A stretch of DNA of 10,799 nucleotides, from the NCBI GenBank assembly GCA_004144935.1, contig SDZP01000091.1, positions 1-10,799 of the forward strand, written 5' to 3'. Shown piece after piece: positions 1-5,833 of this stretch. The DNA comes from Caulobacteraceae bacterium. GTDB lineage: Bacteria > Pseudomonadota > Alphaproteobacteria > Caulobacterales > Caulobacteraceae. The first letter of the stretch is position 1. Each line of letters opens with the position of its first letter. The notes beneath the pieces are model-generated. The model worked only from the letters and a program-made list of their open reading frames with translations, was not told where the DNA came from and did no database searches. A program made the position numbers and the translations under genes.

Positions 1-596
1 ACATCTTCCTCGTCGACGACCTCGGCGACACCACGATCGAACTGGAGGACGAAGGTTACGACATTGTCCGCGCCGACATCGGCTGGACGCTGGGCGACAA
101 CATCGAGGCGCTGCAGCTTCAGGGGTCGGCCGACATCGACGGCGTCGGCAACGCGCTGGCCAACAACATCCAGGGCAACAGCGGCGCCAACCGCCTCGAG
201 GGCGGGGCCGGCGCCGACACCATCAACGGCAATGACGGCGACGACATCATCGTCGGCGGCGTCACCGGCGACCACTTGCGCGGCGGCGCGGGCGCCGACA
301 CCTTCGTGGTGGCCCATGCCTTCGGCCCGACCCTCGAGACCGACATCATCTATGACTTCGACACCGGGCAGGGCGACACCATCGACCTGTCGGCGATCGA
401 CACCAACCTGTCGCTGGACGGCGACCAGGGCTTTGTCCTGGTCGGCAGCTTCACCAAGGCGGCGGGCCAGATGACCCTGACCTATGCGGCGGGCCAGACG
501 ACCCTGCGGCTCGACCTCAACGGCGATGGCCGGGTCGACTACCAGATGAAGATCAACGGCGACGTCACCCACGATTCGGGTGGCTGGGCGCTCTAG
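1..596 (+). CDS. RTX calcium-binding secreted protein, C-terminal part (5' end outside window)
   Basis: The reading frame is open from base 3 and ends with TAG at 594-596, giving 197 residues of a longer protein. Residues 50-105 carry glycine/aspartate-rich RTX nonapeptides (LEGGAGADT, INGNDGDDI, LRGGAGADT), which form a calcium-binding parallel beta-roll in this family. The remaining ~95 residues (DIIYDFDTGQGDTIDLSAID, then a region with DLNGDGRVDY) match the serralysin/peptidase M10 C-terminal type, the part that carries the uncleaved type I secretion signal. The protein is therefore probably exported by an ABC/TolC-type secretion system and folds outside the cell on binding calcium. The catalytic or adhesive N-terminal part is not visible, so protease, lipase, adhesin or S-layer-like roles cannot be separated. 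Its last four bases overlap the stop of the convergent kinase gene. Confidence 0.93.
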   Translation, partial: IFLVDDLGDTTIELEDEGYDIVRADIGWTLGDNIEALQLQGSADIDGVGNALANNIQGNSGANRLEGGAGADTINGNDGDDIIVGGVTGDHLRGGAGADTFVVAHAFGPTLETDIIYDFDTGQGDTIDLSAIDTNLSLDGDQGFVLVGSFTKAAGQMTLTYAAGQTTLRLDLNGDGRVDYQMKINGDVTHDSGGWAL

Positions 597-2497
597 ACCG
601 CCGCCTTCACCAGGGTCGCCGCGTTCAGCACCCGGGCGAGGTCGGCCTGGCTGTAGGGCTTGGCCAGCCGGGGCAGGGCGATGTCGAAGTCGGGCGGCAT
701 TTCGGCGTAACCGCTGGCCAGGATGATCGGCAGGCCCGGCCAGCGGGCGACGATCTCGCGACTGAGATCCAGGCCGTTGCGACGCGGCATGGCGTAGTCG
801 GTGATAACCGCATCGACGGTCTGTTCGGACAGGATTTTCAGGGCTTCATTGGCCGAGGAGGCGGCGAAGACGCTGTGGCCGAGGTCCTCCAGCATCGCGG
901 TGGTGTTGAGCAGCACCAGGGCGTCATCGTCGACCGCCAGTAGCCGAAGGGACTGATACGCGGCCGGGGCGGCGGCGGCGGCAGGGCCGGCGGCCTTCAC
1001 CGCCTCATCGCTGGGCGGCAGCAGGATATCGACCCGCGTGCCGTGGCCGGGCCGGCTGGCGATGTCCAGCCGCCCGCCCGACTGTTCAGCCAGGCCGTAG
1101 ACCATCGACAGGCCCAGACCCGTCCCCTTGCCGACGCCCTTGGTGGTGTAGAAGGGCTCGCGGGCGCGGTTGACGGTGTCCTCGTCCATGCCTTCGCCCT
1201 CATCGATGACGCTGAGCCGGACATAGTCGCCTGGGGGCAGGGGCGAGCCCGGTTCGATCGTCCGCGGCGAGACCTCAACGATGATCTCACCGCCCGATGG
1301 CATGGCGTCCCGGGCGTTGACCACCAGGTTGAGCAGGGCCGTCTCCAGCTGGTTGGCGTCGGTGCGCACCGGCGGCAGGTCGCTGGCGAACCGGAGGTTC
1401 AGCTGGATCATCGGCCCGACCGACCGCTGCAGCAGGTCGGCCAGGCCGCGCACCAGGGACGGCACGTCGACCGCGGCCAGCGACAGCTCCTGCTTGCGGG
1501 CGAAGGCCAGCATGCGCTGGGTCACCGCCGCGCCGCGCTCGCCGCCCTGGACGGCGTTCTCCAGCAGGGCGCGGGCCCTGGGGTCGTCCGGCAGGCGCTT
1601 GCGCAGCAGCTCCAGGCTGCCGAGGATGGCCATCAGTAGATTGTTGAAATCGTGGGCCACGCCGCCGGTCAGCTGGCCGATGGCGTCCAGCTTCTGGCTT
1701 TGCAGCAGGTTCTCGCGGGCCACCGCCAGCGCCCGTTGGGCCTCCACCCGCTCGGTGACGTCGCGGGTGATCTTGGCGAAGCCGATGACCTCGCCGTCGT
1801 CGCCCTTGATGGCGTCGATCACCACATGGGCCAGGAAGCGGCTGCCGTCCTTGCGGACGCGCCAGCCCTCGCTCTCGAACCGGCCAACCTCCCGGGCCTG
1901 TCCCAGGGCATGTTCGGGGGCGTTCCGGGCCCGGTCCTCGTCAGTGTAGAAGCGGGAGAAGTGGCTGCCGATGATCTCTTCGGGCCGGTACTGCTTGATC
2001 CGCTGGGCGCCGAGGTTCCAGCTGCTGACCAGGCCGTCCTGGTCCAGCAGGTAGATGGCGTAGTCGGTGACGCCCTGGACCAGAAGCCGGAACTGTTCCT
2101 CGCTGCGGCGCAGGACCTCGGCGGCGGCCTTTCGTTCGGTCAGGTCGCGGGTGACCTTGGCGAAGCCGATGATGCCAGCGGCGGGATCGATGATCGGGTC
2201 GATGACGACATGGGCCCAGAAGCGGGTGCCGTCCTTGCGCACCCTCCAGCCCTCGCTTTCGAAGCGGCCCTCCTCGCGCGCCGTGCGCAGGGCGCGGGCG
2301 GGCAGGTCGGTGGCGCGGTCCTCGTCGGAATAGAAGCGGGAGAAGTGCTGACCGACGATCTCGCCGGCCTGATAGCCCTTGAACCGCTCAGCGCCCGGGT
2401 TCCAGCTGACCACATGGCCGGAGGCGTCCAGCATGTAGATGGCATAGTCGGTGATGCTGTCGATAAGCAGCCGATATGGGTCCAGCCCCGATGTCAT
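593..2497 (-). CDS. PAS-PAS hybrid sensor histidine kinase with C-terminal receiver domain
   Basis: 634 residues, predicted cytoplasmic, with no signal peptide or membrane helix. Two PAS domains lie at about 8-118 and 135-245 and share nearly identical blocks (HFSRFY[ST]DEDRA and RFESEGWRVRKDG). A HisKA dimerisation segment follows, with the H-box GGVAHDFNNLL (phospho-acceptor His282). The HATPase domain has an N-box (NLVVNARDAM, Asn394), G1 (DEGEGM, 432-437), F-box (EPFYTTK, 447-453) and G2 (GKGTGLGLSM, 456-465). After an alanine/proline linker (about 501-513), a receiver domain has the acidic cluster DDD 523-525, phospho-acceptor Asp567 (ITDYAM) and Lys613 (LAKPY). All catalytic residues are present, so it should autophosphorylate and pass phosphate to its own receiver, then probably to an unlinked phosphotransferase or regulator. 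The signal is unknown; no haem or flavin motif was recognised in the PAS domains. The ATG at 2497 is preceded by AAGG six bases upstream. It is divergent from the TetR gene. Confidence 0.96.
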   Translation of the reverse strand: MTSGLDPYRLLIDSITDYAIYMLDASGHVVSWNPGAERFKGYQAGEIVGQHFSRFYSDEDRATDLPARALRTAREEGRFESEGWRVRKDGTRFWAHVVIDPIIDPAAGIIGFAKVTRDLTERKAAAEVLRRSEEQFRLLVQGVTDYAIYLLDQDGLVSSWNLGAQRIKQYRPEEIIGSHFSRFYTDEDRARNAPEHALGQAREVGRFESEGWRVRKDGSRFLAHVVIDAIKGDDGEVIGFAKITRDVTERVEAQRALAVARENLLQSQKLDAIGQLTGGVAHDFNNLLMAILGSLELLRKRLPDDPRARALLENAVQGGERGAAVTQRMLAFARKQELSLAAVDVPSLVRGLADLLQRSVGPMIQLNLRFASDLPPVRTDANQLETALLNLVVNARDAMPSGGEIIVEVSPRTIEPGSPLPPGDYVRLSVIDEGEGMDEDTVNRAREPFYTTKGVGKGTGLGLSMVYGLAEQSGGRLDIASRPGHGTRVDILLPPSDEAVKAAGPAAAAAPAAYQSLRLLAVDDDALVLLNTTAMLEDLGHSVFAASSANEALKILSEQTVDAVITDYAMPRRNGLDLSREIVARWPGLPIILASGYAEMPPDFDIALPRLAKPYSQADLARVLNAATLVKAAV

Positions 2498-2502
2498 GTC
2501 AG

Positions 2503-2589
2503 CCTTGGCGATGATCGTCTGGACCCCGGACGGCGGAGCGTCCCTGAAGCTTCAACGCTCAACGGCGGTGGCGGTTCCTTGGCGATGAT
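2503..2589. repeat. 13-bp direct repeat pair upstream of the kinase
   Basis: The 13-mer CCTTGGCGATGAT occurs exactly at 2503-2515 and again at 2577-2589, with starts 74 bp apart. Read on the minus strand, the copy at 2503 contains the AAGG ribosome-binding site of the kinase gene; the other copy is not followed by a start codon. A perfect 10-bp palindrome, TGAAGCTTCA, lies between them at 2545-2554 and could be an operator. The origin and role of the pair are unknown. Confidence 0.6.
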
Positions 2590-2628
2590 GCGCCGGCGTT
2601 GATGCGCCGGCGGCATCGGCGCTAGATG
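2586..2628 (+). promoter_or_regulatory. Candidate leaderless promoter and autoregulatory operator of the TetR gene
   Basis: The sequence TTGATGC at 2599-2605 and GCTAGATG at 2621-2628 resemble the Caulobacter housekeeping -35 (TTGACGS, 6 of 7) and -10 (GCTANAWC, 7 of 8), with 15 bp between the elements. The -10 ends only five bases before the TetR ATG at 2634, and there is no Shine-Dalgarno sequence, which points to a leaderless mRNA. Two exact copies of TGATGCGCCGGCG (2586-2598 and 2600-2612) overlap the -35. The second is part of an inverted repeat, GATGC at 2601-2605 with GCATC at 2613-2617. This is a reasonable place for a TetR dimer to repress its own promoter. The assignment rests on pattern matching only. 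Confidence 0.45.
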
Positions 2629-2633
2629 CGCCC

Positions 2634-3233
2634 ATGACCGCCTCCACCTCCGGCAAGCCCAGACCGACCCTGCAGGACGCCGCCGGGGTTCGCGGCCGGG
2701 CCCTCGACGCGGCCGCCGCCATCCTGGCCGAGCAGGGGGCGGAGGCGCTGAACCTGCGGGCCATCGCCGAGACCGCCGGCATCGGCCTGGCCTCGATCTA
2801 CCACTATTTCGAGAACAAGGAGGCGCTGCTGGTCAGCCTGGCCCTGATGGGGCTGGAGGACCTGCGCCGCGACATCCTCGACTACCAGGCCCGGCCGGAG
2901 TTCACCTCCCCGATGCGCGGCGGGGCGCGAGCCTTCTTCGGATTTGTCGAGACGCGGCCGGAACTGTTCTCCCTGATGCTGGGCGAACGCCTGCTCTCCC
3001 GGCATTCGGAACTGCGGGCCGCCGAGTACCGGATGTTCGAGGCCTACAAGGCCGCGGTCCTTGCCGACGACCGGATCCCGCAAGGGCATCGCGAAGACGC
3101 CGCCCACGCCCTGTGGGCGCTGGGCCGGGGCATGGCGGCGATCATCGCCTCCTACCCGGCCGGCCAGCGGCCGCCGGAGATCATGGACCGGCTGTCGGCC
3201 GGCGCGGCCTGGCTGATCGACCGGCCGGATTAG
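2634..3233 (+). CDS. TetR/AcrR family transcriptional regulator
   Basis: 199 residues, a normal length for the family. The N-terminal three-helix DNA-binding domain spans about 18-66. Its helix-turn-helix (LRAIAETAGIGLASIYHYF, 41-59) runs into the conserved NKEALL segment. The C-terminal ligand-binding and dimerisation region (about 67-199) is all-helical and resembles the WHG-type TetR C-terminal domain, but the ligand cannot be read from the sequence. The start at 2634 puts 20 residues before the first helix, typical for TetR proteins; no ribosome-binding site precedes it. It is divergent from the hybrid kinase and convergent with the P450 gene. It may control itself, the P450/VOC pair or both; that link is inferred from position only. 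Confidence 0.95.
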   Translation: MTASTSGKPRPTLQDAAGVRGRALDAAAAILAEQGAEALNLRAIAETAGIGLASIYHYFENKEALLVSLALMGLEDLRRDILDYQARPEFTSPMRGGARAFFGFVETRPELFSLMLGERLLSRHSELRAAEYRMFEAYKAAVLADDRIPQGHREDAAHALWALGRGMAAIIASYPAGQRPPEIMDRLSAGAAWLIDRPD

Positions 3234-3235
3234 CT

Positions 3236-3277
3236 TCATCCTCCACCGTAGGCCGAAGGCCGTACGGGGGAAGATGA
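3236..3277. terminator. Long imperfect hairpin between convergent genes (bidirectional terminator or palindromic repeat)
   Basis: The left arm (3236-3254) and right arm (3258-3277) pair around a GAA loop. From the outside in, the pairs are TCATC/GATGA, a mismatch, TCC/GGA, a mismatch, CCGTA/TACGG, a one-base bulge at 3262, and GGCC/GGCC, about 17 pairs in all. It exactly fills the 44-bp gap between the TetR stop and the P450 stop. No long T run follows on either strand, so it could end transcription from both sides or be a copy of a dispersed REP-like palindrome. Confidence 0.6.
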
Positions 3278-4543
3278 TCAGGTCCGGGCCGGGATGATCA
3301 CCGGCATGGTCTCGTAGCCGCGCACGAAGGTGGAGTAGGTGCGCCGGGGCTCGGCGACCAGCCGCACTTCCGGGAAGCGCTTGAGGATCTCTTCCCAGAT
3401 GATGGTCAGCTGCAGCTCGGCCAGGCGGTTGCCGACGCAGCGGTGGATTCCGAAGCCGAAGGAGATGTGCTGCCGGGGGCGGGCGCGGTCGATGATGTAG
3501 TCGTTGGGCCGCTCGATCACCGTGTCGTCGCGGTTGCCCGAGATGTACCACATGACCACCTTGTCGCCCTCGCGGATCAGCTTGCCGCCGACCTCCGTGT
3601 CGGCCACGCAGGTGCGGCGCATGTGGGCCAGCGGCGTCTGCCAGCGGATGGTCTCGGAGACCATCGACGGGATCAGTTCGGGCTGGGCGCGCAGCTTGGC
3701 GTACTGGTCCGGGTTCTGGTTCAGGGCCAGGATCGAGCCGGAGATGGTGTTGCGGGTTGTGTCGTTGCCGCCGACGGTCAGCAGCACGACGTTGCCGAAG
3801 AACTCGCGGGGCGGCATGTCGCGGGTCGCCGGGTGGTGGGCCAGCATGGAGATCATGTCGGCGGCCGGCGGGGCGTTGACCTTCTGGTTCCAGAGATTGG
3901 CGAAATAGGCCTGGTACTCGCCGAAGATCTCCAGCTTCTCGTCGAGGGTCTCGACCAGGCCGCCCGGCATGGGGATGGCGGTGACCACGTCCGACCAGTG
4001 GGTCAGCTTGCGGCGGTCCTCCTGCGGGGCGTCGAACAGGGTGGCCAGGGTCATGGCCGTCAGTTCCTTGGAGACGAGGTCGACCCAGTCGAACTCCTCG
4101 CCGATCGGCAGGCCGTCGAGGATGGCGCCGGCCCGCTCGCGGATCACCGGGGCCATGGTCTGCAGGTTGGCCGGCGACACCGCCGGGCTGACCGCCTTGC
4201 GCTGCACGTCGTGGCGCGGCGGGTCCATGGCGATGAACATCGGCAGCGGCTCGAAGTTGGACGACCCGCCGGCAATGGTGATGCCGCCCTTCAGGAAGTC
4301 GGAGCTGAAGGCCTGGTGGTTGGTGTCGACGGCCATGATGTCGTCGTAGCGGGTGATCGACCAGTAGGGGCCGTGCTCGCTGTCGGCGACCCAGTGAACC
4401 GGATCCTCGGCCCGGAGGCGCTCGAAGATCGGCAGGACGGCGTCGGCCTGGAACAGCGCCGGCTGGGCCGGATCGAGGCTGTCGAGGGGGATGTCGTAGA
4501 CCGGGTCGCGGGCCTTGGTGAGGTCGATCGATCCATCGCTCAT
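3278..4543 (-). CDS. Cytochrome P450, CYP153-like (alkane/terminal hydroxylase type)
   Basis: 421 residues, a usual length for soluble bacterial P450s, with no membrane anchor. The haem-binding loop is SFGFGIHRCVGNRLAELQ (361-378) with the thiolate ligand Cys369. The K-helix ExxR pair is Glu297-Arg300, and the I-helix oxygen-activation motif is GGNDTT (258-263). The segments GGNDTTRN, TPLAHMRRT, ISGNRDD and the haem-loop context are, from memory, characteristic of CYP153, whose members hydroxylate medium-chain alkanes, fatty acids or cyclic hydrocarbons, often at the terminal carbon. It needs electrons from a ferredoxin and a ferredoxin reductase; neither is in this window. The ATG at 4543 follows a good ribosome-binding site (AAGAAGGGAAA). 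It is divergent from the VOC gene across 96 bp. The superfamily is certain; CYP153 placement is likely, and the substrate is unknown. Confidence 0.95.
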   Translation of the reverse strand: MSDGSIDLTKARDPVYDIPLDSLDPAQPALFQADAVLPIFERLRAEDPVHWVADSEHGPYWSITRYDDIMAVDTNHQAFSSDFLKGGITIAGGSSNFEPLPMFIAMDPPRHDVQRKAVSPAVSPANLQTMAPVIRERAGAILDGLPIGEEFDWVDLVSKELTAMTLATLFDAPQEDRRKLTHWSDVVTAIPMPGGLVETLDEKLEIFGEYQAYFANLWNQKVNAPPAADMISMLAHHPATRDMPPREFFGNVVLLTVGGNDTTRNTISGSILALNQNPDQYAKLRAQPELIPSMVSETIRWQTPLAHMRRTCVADTEVGGKLIREGDKVVMWYISGNRDDTVIERPNDYIIDRARPRQHISFGFGIHRCVGNRLAELQLTIIWEEILKRFPEVRLVAEPRRTYSTFVRGYETMPVIIPART

Positions 4544-4639
4544 GACGCGTTTCCCTTCTTGTCTGTTGACGCCATCGGAAGGCTTCGAACAACGTTTCAC
4601 AAGGCCCCGAAAAGGGGGTGCGGGTTTGAGGATGGGACG
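4544..4639. promoter_or_regulatory. Shared divergent promoter region of the P450 and VOC genes
   Basis: Both genes must be transcribed from this 96-bp gap unless there is read-through. For the VOC gene there is a perfect TTGACGC -35 match to the Caulobacter consensus at 4566-4572, with a weaker -10 candidate near GCTTCGAAC (4582-4590). The near-palindrome TCGGAAGGCTTCGA (4575-4588) overlaps this promoter and is a possible operator. A small hairpin, CCCC-GAAAA-GGGG (4605-4617), lies in the VOC leader. The GAGG at 4628-4631 is its ribosome-binding site. No convincing -10 was found for the P450 direction. Confidence 0.45.
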
Positions 4640-5167
4640 ATGAGCCGGATCTTCGGGGCGGTCTGCCAGAACGGCTATGTGGTGCGCGACATCCGTGCGG
4701 CCATGGATCACTGGGTGACGGTGCTGGGCGTCGGGCCCTGGTTCTTCATCGAGGACGTCAAGACCGACTGGTTCCGGCATCGCGGCCAGCCGTCGGATGT
4801 GAAGATGAGCATCGCCCTGGCCAACAGCGGCGACCTGCAGATCGAGCTGATCCAGCAGACCAATGACGCCCCCTCGATGTACCGCGAGTTCCTGGACGCC
4901 GGCCATGAGGGCCTGCAGCACATGAGCTACTGGTCCCGCGACTACCAGGGCCTCTACGACAGGGCGCTCGGCCTCGGCTACCGGGTCGGGCACGAGGGGC
5001 AGATCGGCGGCGAGCAGGGGCGGTTCGCCTATTTCGACACCCAGGGTCACCCGGGCACGGTGGTCGAGATCAGCGACATCAGCGGCGGCAAGGGCAAGTT
5101 CTTCGAGCACATCCGCCAGAAGGCCGCCGAGTGGGACGGGACGCGGCCAATCCGGCCGGTGGTCTGA
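4640..5167 (+). CDS. VOC superfamily protein (glyoxalase/methylmalonyl-CoA-epimerase-like fold)
   Basis: 175 residues with two beta-alpha-beta-beta-beta modules, about 7-75 and 88-147. By alignment in the head, the four metal-ligand positions fall at Gln10 (CQNGYVVRDI), Glu69 (LQIELIQ), His94 (GLQHMSYW) and Glu143 (VVEISD). That Gln/Glu/His/Glu set is the one used by human-type glyoxalase I, whereas methylmalonyl-CoA epimerase has His first. A metal-dependent isomerase, lyase or epimerase activity is plausible, but the protein lacks other features that would identify a substrate. The ATG at 4640 has GAGG eight bases upstream. It is divergent from the CYP153-like P450, which suggests a shared substrate pathway. 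It ends 30 bp from the convergent propeller gene. It could also be one of the metal-free VOC binding proteins. Confidence 0.9.
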   Translation: MSRIFGAVCQNGYVVRDIRAAMDHWVTVLGVGPWFFIEDVKTDWFRHRGQPSDVKMSIALANSGDLQIELIQQTNDAPSMYREFLDAGHEGLQHMSYWSRDYQGLYDRALGLGYRVGHEGQIGGEQGRFAYFDTQGHPGTVVEISDISGGKGKFFEHIRQKAAEWDGTRPIRPVV

Positions 5168-5197
5168 GACAGCAGCGACGCCGCGAGCCCCGACGCC

Positions 5198-5824
5198 TCA
5201 GGGGCGGCGGACGGCCCGGATTGTCCCGCCGCCGGCCTCGCCGCAGAAGAAACGGTCGCCGCCGTCCGATTCCAGGCCGGAGACACTGGCCCCGGCCGGC
5301 ATGTCGATCTGCTGCAGGACGTCCCCGGTCGTAGCGTCGATGCGCCGAAGGTCGCTCCGGTCGTCTTCCAGGGTGGCGTGCCAGAGGTCCCCGTCGACCC
5401 AGGTCACGCCGGTGACGAAGCGGTTGGAGGTGATCGTGCGCAGGACGGCGCCGGTCTCCGGGTCGACCTGGACGATGCGGCGGTCGCGATACTGCCCGAC
5501 CCACAGGGTTCCCTCGGCCCAGGCCAGCCCGGAGCCGCCGCCGGCCGGGGCCGGGATGTCGGCCAGCACCCGGCCGTCCTCGGGATCGATCTTCAGGATG
5601 CGGTCTTCGGCGATCTGGAACAGGTGGCGGCCGTCGAAGGCGGTCCCGGCGTGGGCCGCGACGGTGAGGGCGCCCACCGTCTCGCCGCTGTCCGGGTCCA
5701 GGGCGGTGATCCGGTCACCGGAGGCGAACCAGACGCGCCGCCCGTCGAAGGTGACGCCATGGACCCTGTCCACCTCGGGAAACGGACCGTACTCGCGGAG
5801 GATCTCAGCCTGGGATCGTTGCAT
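5198..5824 (-). CDS. Small beta-propeller-like repeat protein (YncE/Vgb-like)
   Basis: 208 residues with no signal peptide, so probably cytoplasmic. Five blade-like repeats begin near 24, 61, 100, 140 and 184. Each pairs a strand such as VTFDGRRVWFA or LAWAEGTLWVG with a turn such as ALDPDSGETV, KIDPEDGRVL, QVDPETGAVL or RIDATTGDVL. This pattern is typical of YncE, Vgb and glutamine-cyclotransferase-like propellers, but closed propellers of those families usually have six or seven blades in 300 or more residues. It may be a five-bladed ring, a truncated form or part of an oligomer. No catalytic residues are recognised. The start is ten bases beyond the stop of the upstream regulator gene (9 bp between the genes), with no good Shine-Dalgarno sequence, so translation is probably coupled. 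Its function is unknown; a sensory or ligand-binding partner of the regulator is a guess from position. Confidence 0.85.
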   Translation of the reverse strand: MQRSQAEILREYGPFPEVDRVHGVTFDGRRVWFASGDRITALDPDSGETVGALTVAAHAGTAFDGRHLFQIAEDRILKIDPEDGRVLADIPAPAGGGSGLAWAEGTLWVGQYRDRRIVQVDPETGAVLRTITSNRFVTGVTWVDGDLWHATLEDDRSDLRRIDATTGDVLQQIDMPAGASVSGLESDGGDRFFCGEAGGGTIRAVRRP

Positions 5825-5833
5825 GGCCGCAGC

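Noticed and set aside
1652..2602. Long plus-strand open frame opposite the kinase PAS domains
   Set aside because: Its internal repetition mirrors the tandem PAS duplication of the real minus-strand gene; it has no domain of its own.
2622..4592. 656-residue minus-strand open frame spanning the TetR and P450 genes
   Set aside because: It is out of frame with the P450 and antisense to TetR; the product is arginine/proline-rich low-complexity sequence.
3443..4639. Long open plus-strand frame opposite the P450 gene, continuous with the VOC frame
   Set aside because: It is the antisense image of a clearly conserved P450 and arises from high GC at third codon positions. The VOC fold begins at the ATG at 4640, which has its own ribosome-binding site.
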